NCBI GenBank assembly: GCA_030149525.1
Contig: JASBRJ010000288.1
Location: 55,140-119,139 of the forward strand
DNA from: a bacterium
GTDB lineage: Bacteria; Vulcanimicrobiota; Xenobia; Xenobiales; JADMJV01
Direction: 5' to 3'
DNA length: 64,000 nucleotides
In this document: piece after piece, positions 52,217 to 60,997 of the stretch
Layout: every line of letters starts with the position of its first letter
Position numbering within the stretch: position 1 is the first letter of the stretch
The notes under the pieces: generated by a model
Databases searched by the model: none
Told to the model about the DNA's origin: nothing
What the model saw: only the letters and a program-made list of their open reading frames with translations
Made by a program: the position numbers and the translations under genes

Positions 52217-52882
52217 TCACTCGAGAGCTAATTTGGCACCACGCTCAAAACTTTCCATCAGAGCCTCACGGTATCCGGCCAAGATGGCCGCGCCGGTCTT
52301 TTTCAGTTTGGGACCACTGGTATCGTTATAGGCCATCGTTTTGGCCGCCGAAATTCGGTCTTGGTTGAAGAAAGGCTGATCTCGCTGGTCCAGATCGCTT
52401 GTCGCTGTGACCAAAAAGGTACCGAGCCCACCCAAACCAGCAAAGGCTGCTCCCGCCCAGAGTCCACTGCCCGCAACACCCAATGCCGCGGTTAGGGCAC
52501 CCGCGATCACGGTCGCTGAAGAAACAACTGCAAGAGCTTCAGCACCCACATTCATCTCTCTCATCCTGTCCACCGAAAGAGGTTCGGCTTCCTTATGCGT
52601 GTAGGCCAAAAGCGGAGCCAGAAAGGTTCGGGGTAGATGGACAACTGCCGAGGCGGCACCCAGTGCCACACTCAGCCCGGTCCGAAGCAAACTCTTGCTC
52701 GCCCCTTGCGTTGAGCCGCTATTGCGTGAGTCGACTCCGGACAGGGTCACCTCGTCGCCCTTTGGGCTTCCCCCGACCTCTCTCAATCCGGTCGACTCAA
52801 ACGTCTTGGGCTGAATTTGCTTGGTATTCTGATAGCCGCATCTAAGGCTTTTTAAAGGAAGAGATAAAGTTGTGGGCTTCAC
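52217..52882 (-). CDS. Orphan protein with polar start and Gly/Ala-rich membrane patch
   Basis: A 221-residue protein. Residues 1-65 are polar (MKPTTLSLPLKSLRCGYQNT...SRNSGSTQGASK). Residues 70-95 and 115-160 are Ala/Gly/Val-rich (GAEALAVVSSATVIAGALTA, AALGVAGSGLWAGAAF), able to form membrane hairpins. The tail is Lys/Glu-rich. No Sec signal and no family known. It resembles the protein at 28265 in build (polar start, hydrophobic glycine-rich centre), so these may be paralogues too diverged to align by eye. Confidence 0.6.
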   Translation of the reverse strand: MKPTTLSLPLKSLRCGYQNTKQIQPKTFESTGLREVGGSPKGDEVTLSGVDSRNSGSTQGASKSLLRTGLSVALGAASAVVHLPRTFLAPLLAYTHKEAEPLSVDRMREMNVGAEALAVVSSATVIAGALTAALGVAGSGLWAGAAFAGLGGLGTFLVTATSDLDQRDQPFFNQDRISAAKTMAYNDTSGPKLKKTGAAILAGYREALMESFERGAKLALE

Positions 52883-53043
52883 GGATCGAGACCTCCTGAC
52901 CTGATGTTAGATGAAAAAGTTCAATCCAGACTTCAAAAAAAGCGCGAGAATTTGTTAGAATTCTTCGCTCGTCGATAAGCTAGGGGAATAAATCAATCTT
53001 GGCCGAATGCCGCGGACTTGTAAGCAAAGATTGGAGCCTCCTC

Positions 53044-53676
53044 ATGAATCATCCTAAGCTGAAGCTAACCTACTGGGATTTGCCCGGTGGAAGAGGTGAG
53101 CCCGCGCGTTTAGCCATGACAATTGGTGGAATCCAGTTCGAGGATCACAGAATCTCCTTTGCTTCATGGCCTGAGATCAGGTCGAGTGCCCCTTTCCACG
53201 CCTGTCCTTTTCTAGAGGTCGACGGTTACACTATCGCCCAGTCCAACGCCATCGTTCGTTACGTGGGCAAGTTGGCCGAGCTTTACCCGGAAGACCCCTG
53301 GCAGGCAGCCTTGTGTGATGAGGCGCTGGATGCCGTGGAAGACATGTGGGTCAAACTAGGTGCCACAATGGGACTCAAAGATGAGGCCCTGAAGACCGCC
53401 CGGGAAGCCTTGGTGGAGAACGCATACAAGCATTACCTCACGGTTCTCGCTAAGCGTTTGGCCGACGCCGGCGGTGAGTACTTTGCCGACAAACGCTTAA
53501 CCATCGCCGATCTTCAAGTGATGGTGATGTGTCGCGCTCTGAGCTCGGGCACCCTCGATCACATTTCGAAAGGCCTGGTACAAGAAGTTGCGCCGAGCTT
53601 GCACGACCATATGAAACGTGTTCTCAACACCCCGGCGATCTCAGATTATTACTCAAGGCTAATGGCTGCTAAATAG
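53044..53676 (+). CDS. Glutathione S-transferase, sigma-like
   Basis: A 210-residue GST. The thioredoxin-like N-domain begins LKLTYWDLPGGRGEPARLAM, the pattern of sigma/S-crystallin GSTs (Tyr nucleophile activator, RGxAExxRL-like), with ASWPEI and QSNAIVRYVGK (glutathione gamma-Glu contact). The helical C-domain has FADKRLTIADLQVMVM. Such GSTs are more usual in animals and some bacteria. ATG at 53044 has GGAGCCTCC upstream. It conjugates or reduces with glutathione or acts as an isomerase; substrate not deducible. Confidence 0.88.
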   Translation: MNHPKLKLTYWDLPGGRGEPARLAMTIGGIQFEDHRISFASWPEIRSSAPFHACPFLEVDGYTIAQSNAIVRYVGKLAELYPEDPWQAALCDEALDAVEDMWVKLGATMGLKDEALKTAREALVENAYKHYLTVLAKRLADAGGEYFADKRLTIADLQVMVMCRALSSGTLDHISKGLVQEVAPSLHDHMKRVLNTPAISDYYSRLMAAK

Positions 53677-53716
53677 AAGCTTTCATTGGCGAGGTTGGTC
53701 GAAAGCCTCCTTAAGC

Positions 53717-54868
53717 CTATCCCTTCAAACCCGGCCAAGCAAGAATCCCCCCACGAAGACTCCGCACCCTCTCAAAACCGGACCGCTTGAAGAGTTCCAC
53801 GGCGTTCTTACTGCGCGCCCCCGACTTGCAATAAAGCACATAGTCGGCCTCGGGATCGAGGTCTGTCAATTGATCGGGAAGACTCCCTAGAGGAATCAGT
53901 CGGGCGCCCAGTTCTCCTCCCAGATGGAAAGCCTCCCACTCCTGGGGCTCTCGGATATCGATGACAACGGGGCGTGCTCCCTTTTGCCAGAGATCGATCA
54001 TTTCTTCAGGTGAGATCTCCTCATCGTCTGAAAGTTGAGCCACGCCACAAAACTGCTGATAGTCTTGAAGTTCTGTGATGGTTGGACTCTCCCCACAAAC
54101 AGGACAGCTTTTACTTGCCTGAACACCCCATTCTCGAAACTTCATCGACAGCGCATCGAACATGAGTAATCGGCCCAGAAGCGTCTCCCCTATTTCTAAA
54201 AGGAGCTTGATGACCTCGGTGGCTTGCAGAGTGCCGATCACGCCTGGGAGAACTCCCAGGACGCCACCCTCGGCACAATTGGGAGCCGTTTCAGGGAGCG
54301 GCGGCTTGGGATAAAGGCAGCGGTAACACGGACCTCCTGCGGCGGCGTGAAAGACCGAGACCTGCCCCTCAAAACGGAAAACAGAGCCGTAAACATGGGG
54401 CAATCCGAGAAACACGCAGGCGTCGTTGACCAAGTAGCGAGTGGCGAAGTTGTCTGTTCCATCCACTACAACATGGTAATCCTTCAAGATCTCTAAGGCG
54501 TTGTGAGAGTTGAGGGCTTCGGGATAGGGGACGACCTCCACCAGAGGATTGATATCGCGGAGCCTTCGAGAAGCCGAATCCACTTTAGGAGCTCCCACCT
54601 CGGCTGTTCCGTGGAGAACCTGTCGCTGTAGATTGCTCTCCTCCACCCGGTCGTGATCGATCACACCCAGCGTGCCCACCCCGGCGGCGGCGAGATACAA
54701 AGCCAAAGGGCTTCCCAGGCCTCCCGCTCCGATGAGAAGGACCCTGGAGCTCTTTAACTTCAACTGCCCCTCTCGCCCCACCTGAGGCAAAGAAAGGTGA
54801 CGATCATAACGGACAAGCTCGGCGGAGCTGAGTGTGGAGTCTTTGGACATCGAAGTAGGGTTATGCAC
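53717..54868 (-). CDS. moeB: MoeB/ThiF-type adenylyltransferase with rhodanese domain
   Basis: A 383-residue two-domain protein. Residues 15-255 are the E1-like adenylation domain (LLIGAGGLGSPLALYLAAAG, DHDRVEESNLQRQV, DGTDNFATRYLVNDAC, with the zinc CxxC pairs ending SCPVCGES). Residues 270-383 form a rhodanese domain with the persulfide cysteine in VLYCKSGARSKNAVELF. Such MoeBR/ThiF fusions adenylate and thiolate MoaD, ThiS or CysO-like carrier proteins; no carrier gene is close. Start uncertain: 54868 or 54850. Confidence 0.9.
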   Translation of the reverse strand: MHNPTSMSKDSTLSSAELVRYDRHLSLPQVGREGQLKLKSSRVLLIGAGGLGSPLALYLAAAGVGTLGVIDHDRVEESNLQRQVLHGTAEVGAPKVDSASRRLRDINPLVEVVPYPEALNSHNALEILKDYHVVVDGTDNFATRYLVNDACVFLGLPHVYGSVFRFEGQVSVFHAAAGGPCYRCLYPKPPLPETAPNCAEGGVLGVLPGVIGTLQATEVIKLLLEIGETLLGRLLMFDALSMKFREWGVQASKSCPVCGESPTITELQDYQQFCGVAQLSDDEEISPEEMIDLWQKGARPVVIDIREPQEWEAFHLGGELGARLIPLGSLPDQLTDLDPEADYVLYCKSGARSKNAVELFKRSGFERVRSLRGGILAWPGLKG

Positions 54869-54935
54869 GCTTCGGCAAGCCCCTCCAGAGCTGAGACGTC
54901 GAAGGTCAGCCCTTGTTCACTTCGAAGGGCGTTTC

Positions 54936-56537
54936 ATGACTTCCCCATCCAGATACCTACTGGCACTCTTAATTTTGGTCCTGTCGGCTTCAAGCCTGGC
55001 CGACGACTGGTTCACTAACGACGACTCCGTCACCGACCTGGCTCATATGGCTCCCCGCGGCTCCGCTCTCTTCGTAGGCGTCGACCTGAGCGAGACGTTC
55101 ACCTCCGATCAGATCGGAAAGCTCCTGGAAAGCACAGTTCGGCGTTTGGGCGGACCCAGGGCCCTGGATAAGGTGGAGCGCGAGCTGGGCAACCCTGTGG
55201 AGCAGTTCTCCAAAGTCTTTGGAACCCGAGCCTTTCTCGCCATTCGACCGCCTCAAGACGGTCCACCCGTGCTTGTTCTCGGACTAGAAACAAGAGACGG
55301 CGGACAGGCCGCCACTCTGCTCAAAACGGCCGGAGTGATCCCCTCTCGAAAAGTTGATCGCACTGTGGAAGTGGCCGGTTCCGATTTCCAATTCATCGGA
55401 AAAGGCGGCTACGGCACCTATGGAGATTATCTGCTCATCAGCAACTCTCCGGAAGCGCTGAAACAGACACTCGAAGAAGGGGAAAGCCTCCACGATGAAG
55501 CTCTCTTTCAGCGCTATGTGGCCAAGGTCGCCGTGAGTCAGGGCCTGCTGGCTTACGGAGATGTTCCCGAAGAACTGAGTTCTCGAATGCCGGAACTCAA
55601 AGCGATCAGTCATCTTCTGGCAGGCGTTGGAGTTCAGCAAGGTCAATTCATAACCCAAGCCTACGCGCTGCTGAACAAAGAGACCGGGCTGAGCAAAGCC
55701 CTTCTCTCCGAAGCCGGAACGCTCAAAGGTGACGCGGCACGCTACATCCCTAACGACTGGGGATTCATGGCCTCTTTCGACCTTCGCTACTTGGACAACT
55801 TCCTTCATCGTTTAGAACAGGAGCGACCGGACCTGGCAAAGGACATCCTGGGGGAAATGGGCCAGGTGGAGAAGATGATCGGAGTCACCGTCGACCAACT
55901 CCTGGACGTCATCGACGGCGAAGTGACAGTCTCATCCAACGGCCTCAGCTTGCTACCGAAAGCGTTCTTGGCAACCAGTTCCCATCAAGACCTCGACTAC
56001 CGCCTGACCGTTACTATGCCGGTAAAAGACGGACCGGCCACCCGGCTCTTGATGAAGAACGCCTGGAGCCGCTTAGATCTCAAAGCGGAACGCCTCTACG
56101 ACGACATCATGGAGGTCAAAGGCGCAGAAGTCTGCTACATCCTTCACAACGACCAGTTGATCATGAGCTACGGCTCCAGCGCCCTAACAACTCTACGCCA
56201 ATGCCTGGCCCTGAGATTCGCAGAAAGCCTAGCCTCAAGAGAAAGGCTCACCTCTCACTATCCGATCAAGAATGGAATCGCGGCGGGCTATCTCGACCTC
56301 GAACCCGCCCTTGCGAGCTTCGGACCGTTGCCCGGCCGAGCCAAGCTCGAAGAACTGCTAGGGCCCAACCCTGCTCTTGACGGGATCACCTTTCTGACGG
56401 TTCAGGCCAACGGTCTGAAAGCGCAAGGGACCGGTGGCGTGACCATGCTTTTGGGAACAGGCGCGGGCCTTGGCTACTATATGTTCACCAAACAGAGCTA
56501 CCGGCCTCAGCCCGAGATACCGACCGTCGACGAATAG
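54936..56537 (+). CDS. DUF3352-family exported protein
   Basis: A 533-residue protein with an N-terminal signal (MTSPSRYLLALLILVLSASS) and GAAGGGCG before the ATG at 54936. PRGSALFVGVDLSETFTSD and the repeated pattern of long mixed segments fit DUF3352, a family common in cyanobacteria and some Gram-negative lineages, of unknown function. A C-terminal hydrophobic segment (MLLGTGAGLGYYMFTK) may anchor it. Divergent from moeB with 67 bp between starts. Confidence 0.6.
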   Translation: MTSPSRYLLALLILVLSASSLADDWFTNDDSVTDLAHMAPRGSALFVGVDLSETFTSDQIGKLLESTVRRLGGPRALDKVERELGNPVEQFSKVFGTRAFLAIRPPQDGPPVLVLGLETRDGGQAATLLKTAGVIPSRKVDRTVEVAGSDFQFIGKGGYGTYGDYLLISNSPEALKQTLEEGESLHDEALFQRYVAKVAVSQGLLAYGDVPEELSSRMPELKAISHLLAGVGVQQGQFITQAYALLNKETGLSKALLSEAGTLKGDAARYIPNDWGFMASFDLRYLDNFLHRLEQERPDLAKDILGEMGQVEKMIGVTVDQLLDVIDGEVTVSSNGLSLLPKAFLATSSHQDLDYRLTVTMPVKDGPATRLLMKNAWSRLDLKAERLYDDIMEVKGAEVCYILHNDQLIMSYGSSALTTLRQCLALRFAESLASRERLTSHYPIKNGIAAGYLDLEPALASFGPLPGRAKLEELLGPNPALDGITFLTVQANGLKAQGTGGVTMLLGTGAGLGYYMFTKQSYRPQPEIPTVDE

Positions 56538-56542
56538 AAGCC

Positions 56543-57415
56543 CTACCGTCCGTATCCGAAGTGCCGCGCCTTACGACCGTTTCCCGTCGCGGTGCGAACC
56601 CAGAAGCCGTGGCGTTGAGCCGCCTCTAGAGTGTCAAAGGAGCGATCGCCTCTATCGATACTCTTGAGGTTGGCTCGAACGCCGGAATCTCGCACCAGAT
56701 CGGCCAGTTTCCCCATAACCTCATCGGAGGCAAATCGAGCATCGTCTTTGGCCTCCAGGTCTCCGGCGATGTTGTTCTTTTTGAGGTGCTCGATCATGGT
56801 GCTCATGGGATAGATCCGCGACTGACCGTCTTCGTTTCGAAGCCGCATGACCTCGGCCAGTGTCATGTCCTCAACACGAGTTCCCGAGCTGAGCTTCCCC
56901 TGGGGATCGAAGAAACCGTCCTTCTTCATAGGCTGCGACCAGTGAGTAGCGACCATATGACCATCCTTGGTGATATGCATGTCGAGATCGATGCTGGCGT
57001 AACCGTGCTCGGCGGCAAACTTGATTCCTTGAGGCGTATTCTCGAAGGCGTAAGTGTCGGGGGCTCCAGGCGCGCCCTTGTGATACATTCCCTGACCTTT
57101 GCTGTAGAGCGACGGCCCCCCGGGAATCTCACTCCCACTGGTGTTCACAGCGTTTGGAGTTCTTGGATTGGAGTTTGAGCCAAACTGTCCCAAAAACTCT
57201 CCTATGGGAGACTCCTGAAACCCGCGGCCCACCCCGCCGAAGTCGATTCCCCTGGGAAGCGGCACCTGTTCGGGTGTGATCCTGTCTAGAAGCTTACCGA
57301 AGGCGTCCTTCACCTCGTCCAGTGAACGGGGAACACGTTTATCGGTGGGATGAAACCCGGAAAATGTCGCACGAACGCTTTCCCGAGCCTTAAAAGGACT
57401 CAATTCTCTAACCAT
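56543..57415 (-). CDS. Glycerophosphodiester phosphodiesterase-like protein with orphan N-terminus
   Basis: A 290-residue protein. From residue 105 it matches GDPD: MYHKGAPGAPDTYAFENTPQ (the HxG...ENT motif), GYASIDLDMHITKDGHMVATHW (acidic metal site and His), and MTLAEVMRLRNEDG. GDPDs hydrolyse glycerophosphodiesters to sn-glycerol-3-phosphate plus alcohol; related folds act as toxins (SMase D). Residues 1-100 are disordered, Gly/Pro/Asn-rich (ELSPFKARESVRATFSGFHP), with no Sec signal, unusual for GDPD. GGAG lies before the ATG. Confidence 0.75.
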   Translation of the reverse strand: MVRELSPFKARESVRATFSGFHPTDKRVPRSLDEVKDAFGKLLDRITPEQVPLPRGIDFGGVGRGFQESPIGEFLGQFGSNSNPRTPNAVNTSGSEIPGGPSLYSKGQGMYHKGAPGAPDTYAFENTPQGIKFAAEHGYASIDLDMHITKDGHMVATHWSQPMKKDGFFDPQGKLSSGTRVEDMTLAEVMRLRNEDGQSRIYPMSTMIEHLKKNNIAGDLEAKDDARFASDEVMGKLADLVRDSGVRANLKSIDRGDRSFDTLEAAQRHGFWVRTATGNGRKARHFGYGR

Positions 57416-57531
57416 ACTGTCTCCACGGGTGGTGATGTTGGTGAGTTAGCGTGTGAGTCCAGGGAATTGTCTCAGGTGAGTCTTAAAAGGATCTGAAAGG
57501 TAACCTCACTCTGGGGGTCCAAAGGTTCAGT

Positions 57532-58044
57532 ATGGCCAAAGTCCAAGTCGCTCTTTCCTCGGAGAGAAGGTGTTGTCGCCTACCCGAAAAGTGTTTGTCT
57601 TGCGGAAAGACAGAAGAACTCAAGAAACAGGAAACTCTCCTCCGTGGCGCCTCACCTCTGCAATTCACAGCGATTCTCCCGTGGTTGATGCTCGGGCCGA
57701 TGATAAAGACCGCGCCGTTCATGTTTTTCGTGGCTCTTTTTGCGTCCGTGATTGTGGCGGGTATCACGAGCCGATATGTGGGCGTCACTTTCTATCGTTG
57801 CGCCTCTTGCGTGTCGAATCGGCGAAAGCTGAGGAAGATCTCCATCACCATATTTCTGGTTGGCCTGGGGTTACTGTTGCTGAGTCCACAACAGATATAT
57901 CTTCTCGAACTCGGAGCTTTGGCAGCTTTCTGCTCTATCGCCGTGGCCGCCTTTACACGATACCGGCACGGTCTCAAGTTCTTGGGCCTCAAGAGATCAA
58001 AGGTCTCGCTCTGGGTCCCCCGCAAGTCGTTCTTGGAAGCTTGA
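57532..58044 (+). CDS. Small membrane protein with CxxC pairs
   Basis: A 170-residue protein. CLSCGKTEELKK near 21 and CASCVSNRRKLRK in the middle form two CxxC pairs that may bind zinc. Between and after them are four hydrophobic helices (FFVALFASVIVAGIT, ITIFLVGLGLLLLS, LLELGALAAFCSIAVAAF). It looks like a small membrane protein with a zinc-ribbon-like cytoplasmic face. No named family. Convergent with serB. Confidence 0.65.
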   Translation: MAKVQVALSSERRCCRLPEKCLSCGKTEELKKQETLLRGASPLQFTAILPWLMLGPMIKTAPFMFFVALFASVIVAGITSRYVGVTFYRCASCVSNRRKLRKISITIFLVGLGLLLLSPQQIYLLELGALAAFCSIAVAAFTRYRHGLKFLGLKRSKVSLWVPRKSFLEA

Positions 58045-58064
58045 CCCTGTTCTGTCGGGAAAGC

Positions 58065-59249
58065 CTAAAGCTTCTTCTCCAACTCCAACACCTCTTCTCC
58101 ACGCAAACCGAGCAGATACAAGACACTCACCAGGCTTCGCTGATTGATCGCGGTGGAGGCTTCTTTCTGCACAGCAGGCTTGGCGTTAAACGCGATGCCT
58201 AGTCCTGCCAGAGCCAGCATAGGGAGATCGTTGGCTCCGTCTCCGATGGCGATCACCTGACTCAAGTCGATCCCCTCTTGTTGGGCGAGTGAGTCTACCA
58301 GGTCGGCCTTTCTTTGAGGCCCCACGATGGGCCCGACGAGCTTCCCGGTGAGGACACCCTCCTGAACTTCCAAACGGTTGGCAAAATGATAGTCGAGGCC
58401 CAATTCGTGGGCGATGGGTCCCACGACTTCGATAAATCCACCGCTAATGACGGCCAATTTGTAGCCAAGGCGCTTCAAAACTCGGCAGAAACGACGGGCC
58501 CCCTCGGTGAGTTCAATCTGAGACCGGACTTCGGTGAAGACACTCTCGGGTGCTCCCTTCAGAAGACCGACCCTTGCCCTAAGAGACTGTTCGAAATCAA
58601 GTTCGCCGTTCATGGCCCGGTGGGTGATCTCGGAAACCTTATCTTTCACCCCATGAAGAGCGGCCAACTCATCGATAATCTCCTGTTGGATCAGAGTGGA
58701 GTCCATATCCAGGACCACCAGCCGCTTGGCCCGTCGCAAAAGTCCCTCCTCTTGGATGGCAAAGTCCACACCGGAATCGCCTACCAGGCTCACCAGTTCC
58801 GACTTGACCGCATCAAGAGTGGAGGGATCGGCGCTGAGAACCAGTTCCAGACAGCTCACCGGCCGCTCTCCCAAAGAGCTAATGGTGTCGATATTCCAGT
58901 TGTGCTTGGCCAAAACGGAGGTCACCTGATGCAGCGCCTCGGGCCTCAACTCGCTCGCCAGCAAGGTCAGTGCGTAACGTTGAAGGCCCTCGGATTTCTC
59001 TTCGATGCTCTCGTCGAGCATTTGAAAATCCAGATGAACTCCCAATTCATGGGCTTTGAAGAGGAGGTCTTTCAGCACGGGATGTGTCTGGTCGGCCAGA
59101 CTAACCTGCAAGCTCAAACTCAATGTTTTGCCAACCACAACCTGTTGGATATTCAACATTCGGGCTTTCGCCTTGCCTAGAATACCCATCAACTCCGCAG
59201 TGATACCGGGGTTGTCGACGCCGGTCACCTGAATAAGTATCGATTCCAT
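58065..59249 (-). CDS. serB: Phosphoserine phosphatase with ACT domains
   Basis: A 394-residue enzyme. The first 165 residues hold two ACT-like domains (SILIQVTGVDNPGITAELMG; ALTLLASELRPEALHQVTSV). The HAD domain has VLDMDSTLIQQEIIDELA (nucleophile Asp), AVISGGFIEVVG and AIGDGANDLPML. It converts phosphoserine to serine, the last step of serine synthesis; the ACT domains may bind serine. The length matches long SerB proteins of Actinobacteria and Proteobacteria. Confidence 0.95.
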   Translation of the reverse strand: MESILIQVTGVDNPGITAELMGILGKAKARMLNIQQVVVGKTLSLSLQVSLADQTHPVLKDLLFKAHELGVHLDFQMLDESIEEKSEGLQRYALTLLASELRPEALHQVTSVLAKHNWNIDTISSLGERPVSCLELVLSADPSTLDAVKSELVSLVGDSGVDFAIQEEGLLRRAKRLVVLDMDSTLIQQEIIDELAALHGVKDKVSEITHRAMNGELDFEQSLRARVGLLKGAPESVFTEVRSQIELTEGARRFCRVLKRLGYKLAVISGGFIEVVGPIAHELGLDYHFANRLEVQEGVLTGKLVGPIVGPQRKADLVDSLAQQEGIDLSQVIAIGDGANDLPMLALAGLGIAFNAKPAVQKEASTAINQRSLVSVLYLLGLRGEEVLELEKKL

Positions 59250-59401
59250 GGGAGTCCATTTCTAGCCGAGGGCTTTGGCCCTGCTTCTCAACTGATTCTA
59301 GCGCTTTAGGCCGATCGGATACCCTGGAAACGATCTATCGCGGGTTCGACTCGACATCGAAGTTCGAGACAATAGAGGTGAAGAAAGGATCTTAAAACTT
59401 T

Positions 59402-59911
59402 ATGATTACTCGTGACATTGAACAACTCGGAGAACTCCTGAACGAATTTAAATTCTGTCAGATGGTAAGTCTCGACGGTGCCGGAGAAATGACCAGCCGG
59501 CCTATGACTCTGCAGGAGCCGCGCCCAGACGCCCCGCTCTGGTTTGTGGCGACCAAAAGCAGTGTTCCCGGTATGAATCTGATGGTGAACCCGAAAGTGA
59601 ATCTCTCTTTTCACCGCGACAGCGACCACGCCTGGATCTCCATCACCGGCCGCGCTCGAATCAATGACTCCAAGCGAATTATCAACGATCTTTGGAGAGA
59701 AAGCTGGAACATCTTTTTGGGAGACCAGGATAAAAGCGATATTATCTTGCTTGAAATCGAACCGAGCAACGTTACCTTCTGGGAGCCTGACAAAGGCCGA
59801 TTCGGTCAGTTTGTGGACATCCTGAAAGCTCACTTTACCGACAGTACGGTCGATCATGTGCCCACCAAGAGCACCACTGTTAGTAATTCCGAACTCGCTT
59901 CGGTACTGTAA
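59402..59911 (+). CDS. Pyridoxamine 5'-phosphate oxidase-like FMN protein (GS26-type)
   Basis: A 169-residue split-barrel flavin-binding protein. The pattern FCQMVSLDGAGEMTSRPMT...LWFVATKSS and VNLSFHRDSDHAWISITGRARI is that of the general-stress-protein 26/pyridoxamine phosphate oxidase-like family, which binds FMN or F420. EPSNVTFWEPDKGR closes the domain. Substrate unknown. It lies 49 bp before a lipoprotein gene on the same strand. Confidence 0.9.
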   Translation: MITRDIEQLGELLNEFKFCQMVSLDGAGEMTSRPMTLQEPRPDAPLWFVATKSSVPGMNLMVNPKVNLSFHRDSDHAWISITGRARINDSKRIINDLWRESWNIFLGDQDKSDIILLEIEPSNVTFWEPDKGRFGQFVDILKAHFTDSTVDHVPTKSTTVSNSELASVL

Positions 59912-59960
59912 AGGGAATGAGCCGTGGACTCCCTAGCGGAGTCGACGGCTCTTATGAGCT

Positions 59961-60467
59961 ATGAAAGCTTATCAAAAAACTGTCCTCATCGGTCTTGCTC
60001 TGACTCTCCTCGGTGGGTGCGACGGGAGCAGGATTCAGCCGGACGATACCGCTCAGACCGAGTTCAAAGCACGGGTGAGCCCGGAGCAAGCTCTTCGCGC
60101 TCCCGTTCCCCCGATACCGCCCCCTGAGTACGTTGCGGGGATGCGTTCGGAAGACGGCAAGAACGTTCTATCGAGTCGATTCGGCCTCTTCTCGGCCCAT
60201 CTGAGTAAGGCAGGCCCCGAAGTGGAAATCGAGCTCAGCCGAGCCCCCACCATCGATGCTCCGGGATTCGACCAAGTCTCACGGACCGGTCCCCGAAGTT
60301 TCGAAAAGCCGCTGATCGATGTCTTACAAGAGCATCCCGACTTCATCATTCCCCTGGAGGCTGTTCTGCGCCGGTCCCTGGAAGACGACTTCCAAGGGCT
60401 AGCTCTCACTCTTGAAAACAAGCGGGCTCTCGCACAGCTAAAACGAACGATTGCCTCGAGAGAATGA
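59961..60467 (+). CDS. Small lipoprotein of unknown function
   Basis: A 168-residue protein with a lipobox (LALTLLGGCDG, Cys20) followed by a polar, Pro-rich linker (RAPVPPIPPPEYV) and an approximately 100-residue domain of mixed pattern. Asp follows the lipid cysteine, which in Gammaproteobacteria would mean inner-membrane retention; that rule may not apply here. No family recognised. It is followed by an intrinsic terminator. Confidence 0.7.
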   Translation: MKAYQKTVLIGLALTLLGGCDGSRIQPDDTAQTEFKARVSPEQALRAPVPPIPPPEYVAGMRSEDGKNVLSSRFGLFSAHLSKAGPEVEIELSRAPTIDAPGFDQVSRTGPRSFEKPLIDVLQEHPDFIIPLEAVLRRSLEDDFQGLALTLENKRALAQLKRTIASRE

Positions 60468-60480
60468 TATCGAAAACATA

Positions 60481-60521
60481 AAAGCCCTGGCACCGATGAG
60501 ATGCCGGGGCTCTTTCATTTT
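60481..60521 (+). terminator. Intrinsic terminator
   Basis: AGCCCTGGCA (60483-60492) pairs with TGCCGGGGCT (60502-60511), one G-T pair included, followed by TCTTTCATTTT. It ends the lipoprotein gene. Confidence 0.8.
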
Positions 60522-60560
60522 CAGGAAACTTTTTGGTGCTGGACTGTCCGGAATCCGATT

Positions 60561-60890
60561 CTAAGCTGCGGTACGAATGGAAACGGGTGGGGCCAGCAAG
60601 CTGAGTCCAACCACCTGTCGGCGGCCGCAAGGCAGAGCGCAAACCCAGCGGACTTCGCCCTTCATCTTGTAGCTCACCCCGTTCTCAGCTTCGCTCAAAA
60701 CTTCGATGGTGTCGCCAACAACCGCATCAATGGCTGTGGTTACGCGGGCTCCGCTGCGGCTAAGATTAATAATCTCGGCGCGACGACCCATTCCGCTGTT
60801 CAGACTGTAGTGGGCCTTGGCAAACGACCGTTTACGGCTGTTGGAGCGGCGGTTGTAGACTTTACCTTTTTGAGTGAGCTGAGCTTTCAT
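60561..60890 (-). CDS. PilZ-domain protein
   Basis: A 109-residue protein. ATG at 60890 has AGGAGG seven to ten bases upstream, clearly better than an earlier start. NRRSNSRKRSF provides the RxxxR half and AEIINLSRSGARV the (D/N)xSxxG half of the c-di-GMP site; GEVRWV is a typical later strand. PilZ domains bind cyclic di-GMP and alter motility, polysaccharide or pilus function. No diguanylate cyclase lies in the window. Confidence 0.8.
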   Translation of the reverse strand: MKAQLTQKGKVYNRRSNSRKRSFAKAHYSLNSGMGRRAEIINLSRSGARVTTAIDAVVGDTIEVLSEAENGVSYKMKGEVRWVCALPCGRRQVVGLSLLAPPVSIRTAA

Positions 60891-60997
60891 ATGTGATTCC
60901 TCCTGATTGCTGTGTGTAGATAACAACGAGGATTCCCAGATGATAGTTCCCGTTCTTGAGGTTGCGTTGGTTAACAGTTTGTGAACGTGGAGATTGG

